Shown here: in pieces, positions 37,546 through 49,556 of the stretch
How the letters are laid out: each line of letters starts with the position of its first letter
Numbering within the stretch: position 1 is the first letter of the stretch
Program-made: the position numbers and the translations under genes
From: Rhynchonema sp. JSB1_4
Lineage: Eukaryota > Nematoda > Chromadorea > Monhysterida > Xyalidae
NCBI GenBank assembly: GCA_030248065.1
Contig: JASAMV010006795.1
Location: forward strand, 1 to 64,000
Direction: 5' to 3'
DNA length: 64,000 nucleotides
The notes under the pieces: model-generated
What the model saw: only the letters and a program-made list of their open reading frames with translations
Told to the model about the DNA's origin: nothing
The model's database searches: none

Positions 37546-39574
37546 GATTGGGACTGATTAATGACTGGGACCATCCGTCGTCCTTCCCATCTATACGCCA
37601 AAGGCGACATCACCAGTGCATGGTCCTAGGCCTACAGTCCCATGTCGCACATACCCTCTGGTGCACAATGGGTGCCTACGAGCAATAAATGCAAGCCGAT
37701 GCACAAAGCGTCCTCAGTCGGTCATGAAACGTTGGAAGTGAAAACATTTGTGTGGTAAAGCGGTCGAAATGATTCAATTCAACATAATGACCAGAAACCA
37801 CGTCCACAGGAGCATCAGTGTATGCACATATTATCAGATGCACAACGTCAATCAAGAGCAGCCCAGTTCGCCTTTCGCTAAACGAAGAAAAAAAATTCGG
37901 GGAAAACGCGAAAAATGGAGGACAAAATATAAACTTCAAGAAAAAATGAGAACGTCACAACTTTTTCGAAGATTGCTTTTTGACCACAGAAGAAGCCATT
38001 TTTTTCAGCTTCAGATAAGCTAACAACATGCACCTATTGACGATTCATTTTAGTCTCGTTTCGTAACACAGTGTCAATCCGGAATGAAAGTCTCGCGAAC
38101 GTGTATCGTCGTGTCAGGTACCCCCCGCGAGTGCTAGTGCTAACGCTGTGAACAACGTTTAAAAAAATATTTCTTGTTTTTTTAAGAAGAGTTTCTTTTT
38201 TTTAAAAAGCCGCCACCTTTTTTTAATTTAAAAAATAAGCATAGGATGTTCTAGACTTTTCAGCTCATAGAACACCCTCAGTTTGATCAATTTATCCCCA
38301 AAACACAAAAAATTCGCCACGTGAGGCACATGTCAGTTTCTCACTGATTGTGGTAATTTTGGTGTTTAGACGCAGAATGATTCCTCACTTGTGTATACCA
38401 CCTAATGCCAAAAAGGTTACGTTTTGGTATATATTTAGGGAATTGCATCACTTGACGTTGGAAACCTTAAAAACCCTTTTTTAAGAAAAGAAAAACTTAG
38501 AAAAAACTTTTTTACAGCTCTTCTGGCTGTAAACACCGCGTAACACGCTCATATGAATGGCCTTCAAAAGCATCTGCGCAACGCAGATGCATGAGCAACG
38601 TTCAGAGAAAAATCATGATACCTACACACAGTTAGTAGGCAGCTGTCAATGCAAAGAGCAAAAAGTTCATAAATTACATCCGTGCACATGCACGAATCAT
38701 GTATCTTATTGGCTGGCTTTGGGCTGCCCGCCAGCCAGCTGAGCCCGTTTTGCGAGCGTTATCATAAGGCCGATTTTTTAGCACGTGGTTTGTATACATG
38801 TTCTCTCACTGTAGCTGACATCCTGCCGTATGTGTCGAGGTGCTTATCTCGGTTGAAAGGTATACCTACACTTAGCGGGCATGAGCTGAGTCGCCCTCAT
38901 TCGCCGCGCATTACCTACATGTTTTGCTGATGCAATATTACTTTGGCACAGTGTTGTTCTTTGTTTATCATGCAGCTATTTTTATCCCAGTGAAAAGCCA
39001 TCTCAAAATAACAACATACTGGGAGGTAAACGGATAAACGGTTCTAGCTCGTGCCCAGCAGCCGAGGACAACTAAAAACAGGGTTCTTTTGGGAACGGCA
39101 CCTTGGTTTCTGTATTCTCAGGCAAAGAATGCAACTGGGCCACTTTGACTCAAAGTGGGCGCTACACCAGTTGGACCAAGCCAAGTATCTACATGCTTAT
39201 ACAGTATGGTATAGTGCTGGAGAGGGCCAGTTGGGTTGAGGTACCGTAGTTTACCACATGAAGACCCTCTCCCCCCGCCGAACATGAGGTCCCAGTTGGT
39301 TGGGGATAGAGCCAAGTACAGTAGTTATCTGGGGTGACCCTAGGTCGTTCGGTTAATTTACCGGAGTTTCGCACCCAGAGCCCCTCCCACGAAGAGAGTT
39401 ATAAAATCTTCAAAAATCAGCATATCAGCAACCAAATCAATCAAATTTTTTGGTTGTTTTGCCACATTTAGAGGAAGATCGTTGTGGTCACGTTCATGCA
39501 TGATCGCAGAATATCAAACTGCTTTTCTAAAATGACCCTGCTAACAATGTTGAAAACACCTAATCTTCCGCTTG
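37546..39574. other. No gene recognised
   Basis: Short frames only. Self-complementary AAAAAA/TTTTTT-rich stretch at 38160-38230. The basic plus ORF at 37748-38023 (KRRKKIRGKREKW) has no supporting context. Confidence 0.35.
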
Positions 39575-40390
39575 AAGGGGTAGTTCCACTCTGGTCTGAA
39601 ACAAGCCTGTCTGGTCAGTGTCTCAAATTAGTACCCGATTCCTGCACAAAAAATTGACGGAACCAGCATTGAAGCGCCAAAGTATAGTCCGTCCATCAGC
39701 TCATGTCACTTTGTGATGCTGCTGACCAACTTGTTCCCTTCCTCCACGTTCTAATGAAAGAGAAATTGAGTTTCGGAAAAAATTTTTTGCTCCTAGATTG
39801 TGGTTGTTATGAAATCGACGTGTTTTATCGATTTTAATTTAATTTAATTTTTAATTTGATCAAATTCAATCTTTTTCGACACATTTTGTTATTTTTAAGT
39901 TTTTTTTGCAAAATCCGTCACACTCATTTTCTCTTTCATTAGAACGTGGAGGAAGCGAACAAACCAGCCAGCAGCAACACAAAGTGCCATGAGCTGGTGG
40001 ACGGACACGGACTTATACCAAAATCCCGTCCAACGGCTTGACCATCTGAAACTGAGCCAAAAATGGGGCTGATCCGAAACAAGTGTAAAAGTTATGTTAT
40101 AATAAGGACTTCCAAAAGCTATAGAAACCATTCCTAAAATTAACCACGTCAAACAACAAATTTACTAAATTCAAGCACTCCTTTCATGTTAAAAAAGATT
40201 CTTACATTTTTTCTTTCTTTCACATTTTGGGCAAAATTGGCACTGTGAGTGAATTTCGAAAATTAAAAACTGCGATTTCTCGTTTCCTGAATTTTTAGTG
40301 CTGAAATCAGGTACCAAACTTAAATGGAGGCCAATGTGTACTACTTTTTGAGACCAACTTATATTTCAGTGGAACTATCCGTTTGAAGCC
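39575..40390. mobile_element. About 800-bp foldback element
   Basis: Outer arms GGATAGTTCCACT-type sequence at 39580-39660 and inverse at 40290-40385. A stronger inner pair at 39690-39775 and 39920-40010 (TCCACGTTCTAATGAAAGAG / CTCTTTCATTAGAACGTGGA). Non-coding; ends approximate. Confidence 0.6.
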
Positions 40391-41306
40391 CTATGAGCTT
40401 CCTGTGCTTTACGGGGAAAACTCTGTGACGCGGGTGATACCATCTGAGGCACGTAAAGATATGATAATACTGCAATGAAACGCATGTGCAAAACAACTTT
40501 ATTGTGATATCGGGCACAAGGATCGAATGTAATAAACGTAAACAGTCAATACCCAAAGCGAGAAAACACTTGAAAAAAACGGCATTGCGAATGATTCATG
40601 GACACTTTCGACAATAATGATCACACACCAGGAATGTAATGGACCATATGCACAAGAATAAACAAGCTTTTCACGAAGAAAAATACATGGAGCAGAATGA
40701 ATAAGGCGTGAAAATAATTTGCAAACATGCGAACAAACAACATACGATATACTTGTGCCATCAAATCCCACTCGACTGTATTGTTGCAGCATGACTGGAG
40801 TGTGCGATGATGACAATCGACAGTGAACCAGGAGAAGAGTAAAAGAGAGAAACTCATTAAAACGCCAGAAAGAGGTAAAAGGAGCAAAGGCGATAAATCA
40901 GATCTCAGGAAGGTGTGACGTCAACAGTGTGAGGAACAATGCGAACTCGAACTGTAAAGGCAAACTAAATCAAGATGAGCCCGATTTCGGAGCTATGTAG
41001 TGTATTGCAAAACGAATAGAAAGAGAAAATCCTCATGCTCCATTTTGTATTCTTCAACGTGTAACATTTCCCAAATAAGCAAGCCAGAATGTTTCACTGC
41101 TACGCTACGCCAGCTGCGAAATCGAGCTCATGTTGGTGTCGACTGCATTGTTCACCGTCTAGTGGTATGATCGGACGATGCCGTGTTTTGTTCCATTATT
41201 TATGCATAAACTGCATGGCTTGCGTACATTTTAAGTCTCGGTCCTCGGTATGAACAGGGGTTTGTAGAAATAAGGTAGACTGCACGACATTGTCCACGCC
41301 TGATCA
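40391..41306. other. No gene recognised
   Basis: 3' flank of the homeobox gene. The hydrophobic minus ORFs at 40499-40887 are not supported by splice structure or similarity. Confidence 0.35.
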
Positions 41307-42002
41307 TCAAGGTTTCGCGCCATGAGCGCCGATGCGTCGTTGTTTCGCGCGTCGATTCGAGAACCAATTGGTTACGGTAGCCAAATCGAGTCGCAACTCA
41401 TCGGCCAGTTTCTGTCGTGCGCACGTGTCGAGATAGGGTGATCGTTGGAAGGTCGACTCAAGCACCGAGAATTTGGCGTCGGGAAGTTTGTGATGGCGGC
41501 GACGTGGCCGGATAGATTGCACTGCAATACTATGTTCGGGTCATATTATATCATCTTTTTATGACGGACGTGCTGGATCCGCGGAAGGCACCCACGCAAT
41601 TTCAATTCTTTGCACTGTACCTATGCATACTTCCTATACTTTAGATTTCGTTGAGTTGACTCTCAGTGTTAATCAGGTTAAAAGTTATCCATGGGCCACT
41701 GGTTGCAACAACGTTTGGGCTGGTTGAATGTTGAAATTAGTGCGCCAACACAATTTACACAAAAAGACAATACAAAGCAAAAAATTGAAAAGCTCAGTCG
41801 ACACCAAATGATGGCCATAAGGATGAATAGGACTGTGTTTTCCGATCACACTCACCCGTATTGGTGTTGGTCTGTGACGGCTGAGCTTGTTGTCTCGCTG
41901 GCTGTCTGCTTTGCTCGTGCACCTTTGTGTCCTCTTCTGATTGAACATTAGCTGACGTCGAGCTGGTCGAAGCTGATTGGCTCTGCATGTCTACTTGGAT
42001 GG
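41307..42002 (-). CDS. Homeodomain transcription factor, last two exons
   Basis: Exons 41307-41521 and 41856-42002 join in frame through a GT/AG intron; further 5' exons are not located. The upstream exon encodes a Ser/Gln/Thr-rich linker (QSQSASTSSTSANVQS). The last exon carries a complete homeodomain from RRRHHKLPDAKF to the recognition helix TVTNWFSNRRAKQRR, then only eight or so residues to the stop. W48, F49, N51, R53 are present. Position 50 is Ser, as in Pax proteins, and position 47 is Asn where Val or Ile is usual. I cannot place it in a class; a divergent paired-like or NK-like protein is possible. Nuclear DNA-binding regulator by family. Confidence 0.75.
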
Positions 42003-45000
42003 CTGGGTAATGTTTCACACTCTTATTGAATCTCTTAAATGCTCACTGCTGAAATAAGATTGAAGGGGCAATTGTGGACAAAATAATGGAACGGGATGTC
42101 CTTCTCGGCTTGACAAGGTATCATCGAGTTTAAGCGCAGAAGATTTATCAAAAAGGCTACAAAGGGCTCAGTTCTTTCCTCTTACATAGCCACGATAGCA
42201 GCATTAAATGCCAGTTAAAACAGTAGAACAGAAAGCAACGACGAAAATCTGGAACATTTCTCTTAAAAATTAATGGTTTATATATTCCATTCCTTGCCAA
42301 CAAATAGTCACGAAACTTAAAAACAAAACTACGCATAGTTTGAAAAAATTCGCAGCTGCTGTCACATTTACCATCGCTTTCCCGCATATTAACGCAAAAT
42401 ATCAAACGACAATACATAGCCTTCAGTTAATGAATGACAATAATTTCTCGATTTTATCTGCGCGTCTCCTAAACTGGTTAAAAAAGGAAAGTGCACAAAC
42501 AATGCAAAAATGTTCGTTTATTTTCTCTTGCCTCTGCGCTTGAAGATTGCGCATGTGTTTTGCAAATAGTCTTATCGGGGAAATTTGTGTCATGTCAAGT
42601 TTAGTAATTATAGATGGCGGAGTAGCTTGGAACATCTGCTGCCGATTACGCCCCTTACGGTTACGGGCATTTCAAGAGTTACTGAAATTTTCCGCCTTGC
42701 ATGGGTTCACATGTGCATGTGGTGGTCGGAAATCAGGGGTTGATAATAGTAAAACGCACAAAACGTCACTGATGAAGCGCATCCAGTACAAAAATCACCT
42801 GCCTGCCGTATTTCTTCTAATTGAGGCCCCCTATATTAGAAGCCCCCTTTCCAATAGAAGCCACCGAGTCTGGCAAAGCTCGAAAAATAGAAGCCCACAA
42901 TACTGACAGTCAGTGATGTGAATTAATAAGCACTATACTCTGATTTTGTTCCAAATGACTTTCGTACCCTGAAAAGGGTTATTTTTATTGAACTTCAGGT
43001 CTATTTCGCTTCTTATATACTCGATGATTGCTTTATTAGAGGCTTTTTGTCATGAGATACGGAGTTCACTTGGGCCGGAACGTCGCTGATAAATTGGAAG
43101 CCTCCTCCCAATAGGAGTCCCCGGGTCAGAGGGGTGCTCCTGTTAGAGGAAATACGGTATTCTGGATTGCTCATGTTATGCATTCGCGTTGTATCCCAAA
43201 CTTATCTCCGAACATAAGCAAAAAGAAAAACACAGCACCTTTCTGGGTCCACCACGAGAATGTAGTGGTCCAAAGCAGCGACCTTCCAAAAAATACGAAG
43301 GTCACCCAAAGCGGCGCTGCGCGCGGTTCCCTTCAGCTAAAAGGTGGTGATGCGCCAGGTGTGCTATGTATGTAAAAACATGACTCAGCGGTAAATTCTA
43401 ATATCACAGTAATACATAATAATCGACTTGGCGTCAAATAGAAGATACATTTTCAATAACACGATAAATGGTTTTTGGTTCCGGTTCTCGCTCTTTGCAG
43501 GACTCAGACAGAAATTTAGTTTCAAACTGGAATCGTTTGGTACAAAATCAGCATGACATCAGCGGTCAAAAACGTGCAATAATAGCATTAACAATAAAAA
43601 CAATAACATGCAACATGAGCACGCAAATAAACAGGATCCCAATTTCACGACGTGTCCATAGCAATCAATCATGCTCGCAAATAACGACAGCTTGACTTGC
43701 TCGGTCTTATAACCAGCAGTCGGTCACACAAAATTTTGTGCACGAAAAATATCTCTCAAAATAAACGCGTGCCCCATGAGTATTGTAAAATAATATTTTG
43801 ATAGACCAGCGCACTTCTACGTAACACGATTTTGACAAACGATTTAATGGCCCTGGTGACAACTGGGGGTCATGAGGCGTGTATTATCCTGGTAAGAATC
43901 AGTTTATGAAACCAATCTTTAAAGAAACAATGCTTGTTTGTTAATGTTATGTTTTTAAAATCGTGTTTCCTCGGCGGCCCAAACCATACATAGTTCTGTT
44001 ATTCTTTTTTGAAGACATAAAATTTTTAATAACCATCCGCCAATAAAAATACCGTATAGCAGCATACATCACAGTAAAAATGCCGCCGCCTCTGTTTAGT
44101 TTGGGAACGGGCTACTGTAGAGTGTGACGTAGAGTATACTGAGAGTGGAAAACAAGCCAAACCACATCAAATAATATCAAATCATTATCAAAACGCGTGT
44201 ATTTCCAGTTAAAGTGATTGCCAGGACAAAAAACCAGATCTAAAAAATATTAATGACCTATTCAGTGTGGAACTGACTTCTCATTACGTGCTGCTATGCT
44301 ACATATATCCGGCATCACATTATAACTGGAAGCATGTGTTCGGCACAGCGGAAACATCAACAAGAGAATGCCAAGTAAGTCCCCTGGAGGCTAATTTGGG
44401 ACACACATGGGATGAGTTTTTGAAATAGAAAATCCCAAATTAAGCCCCAAGCGGGTTTATTCGGAAAACGTACGAATAAATCCCCACTGGAGGGCTGATT
44501 CGGAATGTTGCTGCAGCAGAAACTGTGTCTTATGCCCTTGAATTGTCAGGCTGTCAGGTAAGAATCTGGTTGTCGTTCCACTAAAGTTTATGACCGGTGC
44601 AACTATCTGCGTTTCGGCTGCTTTATCACTCCACACACGATTGTTAATATGAAACTTACACTGCTCAAATTCCTATTTTTGTGTTCTTTTGGGTGCAAAG
44701 AAGTGCACGAGTGTTCACGAGGCACGAAAAATTGTTTTTCAAAAATAAGGGACTCATTCGGAAAATTTCTTAACTTCGGCTACTATTCGGGAGACTATTC
44801 ATTTGGCATTCTCCGGTGCGAGGTTGTGTACGTGTGTGATGGCTCAGCAACTGGAAGCATTTATTCGGCACTGTGAAAACATAATTACGAGTTTGTGTGC
44901 GTGTGTGAATGGCTCAATACCTACTCGGAGTCACCGTTAGCAACAGCACGTGGCTACTGCCTCCATAGACTCTGCTATAGGAACGTGCAACATTTGAATA

Positions 45001-45138
45001 CAACCAGAAACAAGCATTAGACGGACTACAACGAACGGTGGGTATTATAACGGTGCGAAACGAGTCAGGATATCACTTTGCCACTTTTTTTATCTCTTTA
45101 AGCATCGGCGTTTATGAGGTGGAAAACTTTTGCTGCAG
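42003..45138. other. No gene supported; possible upstream homeobox exons and decayed repeats
   Basis: 42820-43165 resembles a decayed TA element (TATTAGAAGCCCCCT, inverse end GAGGAAATACGGTA). 44370-44520 has AAGCCCC/TTTATTCGG stretches of similar character. Remaining frames are short. Confidence 0.35.
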
Positions 45139-46190
45139 GTGTTCAGCATCGAAGTCTGGCTGGCGCTATCGTTAGCCCTGTTCACCATCTGACTGTTGCT
45201 GCGTTGGCGTCGGCTCGATACAAGCGGTTGCCAACAACAACACTGGGGTATCAAACTAGTGGTGCTCGGATCAGATCTGCCCTTGTCACGTGTCTGTTCT
45301 TCGACATGTCGCTAACAACCAACTTTCACACTAGTTGCACCAGTATATAGATCCTTTAAAATATCGTTATTTTGTACCCAAACCAAGAAAACACAATTCT
45401 GGCATGGCTCAACAATACAGCAACATCAATCGATTTATATCCGTAATTCAAACACACAAACTAGCGAGCAGGTCCGAGCAGATCCGATCACCAGGTTCGA
45501 TACCCACCGAAGTCTATCACGGATCGCTGGTTCAATCTGTCAATCGCATGGTCTGTCTTCATGACCTCAATCGTGTTGTCACTGTTCAGCAACGGAGTCC
45601 TTTCAATGTTGATGCAAAAGAGTGAAGGCGCTCAGTTTGATGATTGGCGTCGCTGGCACGTCTGGTTTCGAAAGGTCACTTGAAACTGGTGATCAGTCAC
45701 TCATACACTTCGTGGCTGAAAAATTTGATGAACATCACATCCAATCAACAAATTAGCGCACAGAGTTTCGATGAAAGAACCGTTGCTTACGAACCCTCCC
45801 GTGTTTATCGGCGACTCGAACCATCAGTGCGAGACAATTTGGCTCGAAAACGGCGTGCTGATTAAGGGCGGACTTCAGGACCTCGTCGGGCCGGGCCGAA
45901 TCCCACCTCTGCATCAAAGCTCCAACTCCCACATCCGCACTCGATTTTCTACCCGTTCATTGGCATTCGTAAATTTTATGGAAAAGAATTTGAAAATTTT
46001 ATTTTGAGCAACTTTCCTGCAATTTGACTGAACAGGTGACCGTTCAAAGCTAATGTTCAAAGCACAAGCTGTTGCGCACTAAAGATGACACCAGCGCCAA
46101 CGCCGACGTCGGTGCCGAAATCGCAACCGAGGATGAGTGCGGCCGGCATGAGTTCGAGCTCGAATCGAGCCAAATTGCGACCTTTAGGCG
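45139..46190 (+). pseudogene. Possible ionotropic-receptor-like gene, fragmentary
   Basis: After an acceptor at 45138 the frame reads VFSIEVWLALSLALFTI, like the first membrane segment of ionotropic glutamate receptors, but hits TGA at once. A second exon, 45495-45674, reads RWFNLSIAWSVFMTSIV then LSLFSNGVLSMLM, like the third membrane segment after a pore region. Downstream, PLLTNPPVFIGDSNHQC and IFYPFIGIRKFYGKEF could be ligand-binding-domain pieces in another frame, split by a family C remnant at 45890-45914. The in-frame stop and frame changes suggest a decayed copy or a wrong exon model. Confidence 0.28.
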
Positions 46191-46255
46191 CTGAAGGTTT
46201 GGTTTGTTTGCCGTTCTTTGATCTCTGACCGATTCCCAAGCAGCCCAGGCTCCAT

Positions 46256-46626
46256 CCAGATCCACCACGCCCGATGTGTTGCAGTAAAGTAGTCATTCCG
46301 GCCTGGCCCCCGCCCCCCGGCCCGGCCCGATCTTCAAATTCAAATTTCAAATTTTATCTGTAAGCTCACGCAAAGACCTTCAGGAGATCCGGCAAACACC
46401 TAAAAAAGAGACATATCAGTAAATCGCACACAAAATTATAATCATGAATGATCAAACGACAAAATGAAGTCTTTGACTTGGAAGACAAATCTTCCAAACC
46501 AGAGATCACAATCGGGCCGGCCCGAGGATGGGCCGGGCCAGGCCGGCCGCGATTTTGGGCTTTTGGCCGGCCCGAAGCTTCTGCAGTGACTTTTTTGTCG
46601 AAAGAATGGTGATTTTTGTCAAAAAT
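46256..46626. repeat. Decayed GGGCC-type elements
   Basis: 46295-46332 (GGCCCGGCCCGATCTTC) and 46499-46575 (CAGAGATCACAATCGGGCC and GGCCGGCCCG) are diverged relatives of families B and C, apparently older than the clean copies. Confidence 0.5.
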
Positions 46627-47825
46627 ACCGTAAAAACCTAAATAAGGGGGCTCTATTAATTCACTGACCCCATTTTGGAGGGCTCTATTCCAGTGTAGTA
46701 CTTGGTCAGGGTGTTGACGATGGATAGATTGGGACTATGGGTGGGCACAATACCCAATACCCAATACCAATACCACCCAATACCAATACCAATACCAGTG
46801 CTTGGTATTGGTATTGGGTCTAATTCTGGTATTGGGTATTGGGTATTGGTATTGAAGCTGGCCTGGTATTGGTATTGGGTATTGGTATTGGGTTTGCCCA
46901 GGTATTGGGTCAAAACCAATACCCAATACTAATCCAGAAAAACCCAATACCAAACCAATACCAAACCCAATACCTGACTCAAAACCCAATACCAAACCAA
47001 TACCAGACCCAATACCAACCCAATACCAGACCAAAAACCCAATACCAAACCAATACTAAGACCAATACCCAATACCCAATACCAATACCAACCCAATACC
47101 CAATACTCAATACCAATACCAACCCAATACCAAACCCAATACCAGGCACTTCAGTAGTATTGATCTGGTATTGGGTATTGGTATTGGTATTGGGTCTCAC
47201 CCGGTATTGGTATTGGGTATTGGTATTGGGTCACCAATTTGGTATTGGTATTGGGTATTGGGTATTGGTACAGGGCCGGTATTGGTATTGGGTATTGGTA
47301 TTGGGTGTCAAAAGTGGTATTGTGCCCAGGCCTAATTGGGACCCGAAATGTGTTGACGATAGATAGATGACCCAAGTCCGAGATCTGGGGGGGGGTCGAC
47401 CCAAACTTGTTGACGATAGATAGATGGTGGGGGGGGGGGGTCGCCAAAAATCAAGGTATAGTATAGTGTACTAAGTAGGTAATAATGTGTAAATATTGAT
47501 GAAAATGTGCTAAGATGTACTAAATCCGCGCCTAGCGCGCGATTTTTTGCCTATTTGGGACAAAAATACCGATTTTGAGCCATTTTGAGGCAAAAATACC
47601 CATTTTAGGAGGGGGAACAAATTTTTTAGGTCTCTAAATATTGACGAAAATGTATTCCAAACGCTAATTTTGCGCGTAGCGCGTGATTTTTCGCCTATTT
47701 GGAGTGAAAAATACCGATTTTATTTCATTTTGAGCCAAAAATCGCAACTTACAGTACCAGCCGCCGGGCGGCGACCTACCTACTGTACCAGGCTGAAGCG
47801 TCAACCTACCTACTTTACCTACTGT
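46627..47825. mobile_element. Family E element (inverted) split by G, with L and B fragments
   Basis: 46627-46690: left arm of L (CCGTAAAAACCTAAATAAG). 46691-47610: family E from its right end (CAGTGTAGTACTTGG), tags as TGTTGACGATAGATAGAT, core near 47530, left end missing. 47611-47825: B-type core with GCGCGTAGCGCGTGA and GTACCAGCCGCC tags. Confidence 0.7.
46736..47334. mobile_element. Element G: CAATACC satellite with hAT-like ends, TSD attgggac
   Basis: Ends TATGGGTGGGCACAATACC and GGTATTGTGCCCAGGCCTA. The inverted terminus TAGGCCTGGGCA is a common hAT type, and the 8-bp duplication attgggac is perfect (46728-46735, 47335-47342). The whole 599 bp is CCAATACC on the left half and GGTATTGG on the right, so it can fold back. 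Translated frames (GIGIGYW-type) are not proteins. Confidence 0.9.
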
Positions 47826-47834
47826 ACCTAGGGG

Positions 47835-48337
47835 CAGTGCTGTGGCTGGGGGGGGTGGGGGGTCCCCCCAATGGTACCCTACCCGCCCCGGCCTGGTACG
47901 CTACCCCCTACCCGCCCCGCTCCGGTACCCTACCCCCCTACCCGCCCCGCCCTGGTACCCTACCCGCCCCGATTTTTTCCCTCAAAATGCCCATTTTTCG
48001 GTCAAAAATGCCCAAATTTCGACCGAAAACCCTAAAAGTGCAAAAAATCGCGCGCTACGCGCGATATATGCACGTTATAGCATATAAAAACAGGCACCCG
48101 AAAAAAACTTGTGTTGTACCCTACCCGCCCCGAAAAATCTTCTCCCCCTCCCCCCCAAACCGGATTCCCCCCCCCAAAATCCCAGGTACACTACCCCCCT
48201 ACCCGCCCCGATTTTTTCCGCCTATGTACCCTACCCGCCCCGCAAAAGAGCCACAGCACGCGGGGCCCCCCCCCCCCCCCCCCATTTGGTGAGACCCAAT
48301 ACCATACCATACCCAAACCAGATCATACTACTGGGCC
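47835..48337. mobile_element. Family F element, truncated right
   Basis: Left CAGTGCTGTGGCTGG, six or more CTACCCGCCCCG tags, core ATCGCGCGCTACGCGCGA at 48046, ends in C-runs near 48283 followed by CAATACC-like sequence. No right terminus. Confidence 0.7.
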
Positions 48338-48627
48338 CAGTGTAGTTCCCCGCCCCCCCCAGCCCACCCCGCAAAAGATCGACCTAAAAAATTTCGACCC
48401 CTTTTTGGAAAAAATCTCCATAAAAAGGGTATTTTGGCGACTTTAGGCCTAAAAATGCCCATTTTAGGCCTAAAAAATGCCCATTTTAGGCCTAACAATG
48501 CCTATTTTGGGCAAAAATTGAAGCGGTTAGTGTACCTGGCGCGGCGGTTAGTGTATTAGTGTACCTTGGTCGCGGCGGTTAGTGTACCTTAGGGGGGGCC
48601 CTCCCCCCAGCCCCAGGAACTACACTG
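48338..48627. mobile_element. Family A element, short copy
   Basis: CAGTGTAGTTCCCCGCC to CCAGGAACTACACTG; tag CGGCGGTTAGTGTACC three times near the right end; flanking 8-mers differ. The left tags are deleted. Confidence 0.75.
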
Positions 48628-48639
48628 GAAGTGCCTGGT

Positions 48640-49443
48640 ATTGGGTTTGAGTATGATGCGGGGTTGGGACCGGAAGCGTGAGAGGCATGATTTTGGTCAC
48701 CCAAAAAGGCCAGAAACACCATGTTTTGTGATACAATTTTAGCCAAAAAATGAGGAAAAAATAGTACTTTTTCGAAATTTTCGCCGAAAATCGCCTTAAA
48801 ATGGGTACTGCGTGTGGGTTTGCGATTTTTGGGAACATAAGGTCGAAAAACACCAATTTTTACATTAAAAAGGTATAAAATTGCTTGTGAAAGGTACGAT
48901 TCGGAGTTGTGAAGAGGTAAGTACTCACCCCCCCACCCGCCCTCGGGTTTTGTGGTAGGTAAGTACTGGAGGAGGGTACCCCCCAACCCCCTGCCACTCA
49001 CTACTATGAATAACAATACCCAATACCAATACCAGGCCAGCTTCAATACCACCAATACCCAACACCCAATACCAGAATTTAGACCCAATACCAAACACTG
49101 GTATAGGTACTGGTATTGGGTGGTATTGGTATTGGGCATTGTGCCATCATTTTTTTCACCAAAAAATAGGTTCAGAAAAATCGCAAAAATTATGACCAAA
49201 ATCGGTAAAAATGTGACCCAAAAAAGCTTTGGCCACCTCGGTCCGCCGACCGGGCCGAGCACCCCGCCCGAACGGCCGGACCGGAGATTTGGGGGATCGG
49301 GCCGGGCCGGGCCGGCTAAACCCGGCCCGATTGCGACCTCTTTTCCAAACCTCCGACCCAGCCCAGCCGAAAAAAAATCGAAAATCCCTGCCATTGCCCT
49401 GCTTGAGCCGGGCCGGGCCACTGAGGCCGAGCCCGATTGAGGC
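48640..49443. repeat. Truncated D, a G fragment and a decayed GGGCC element
   Basis: 48640-49008: family D without its left end, palindrome core deleted (TTTGCGATTTTTGGG), right end TGCCACTCACTACTATG. 49015-49140: CAATACC array. 49195-49443: diverged GGGCC element similar to B/C. The 280-codon minus ORF across this stretch is read through repeats. Confidence 0.6.
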
Positions 49444-49556
49444 CTCTAGCTCAGATTGCGTTATTCATGTTCTGTTTCGGTAGAAAGAAAGTTGGGTTGT
49501 CTGCTGTTCTACAGGACGAACCAGGAGTGAATGTGGAATTATCCCGGATTTTTTAG

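Noticed and set aside
46839..47366. 175-codon plus ORF and other GIGIGYW/QYQYPIPIP frames
   Set aside because: CAATACC repeats are open in several frames on both strands. These lie inside element G and have no protein character.
48579..49421. 280-codon minus ORF, the longest in the window
   Set aside because: It crosses truncated D, CAATACC and GGGCC repeats in one accidental frame with no domain.
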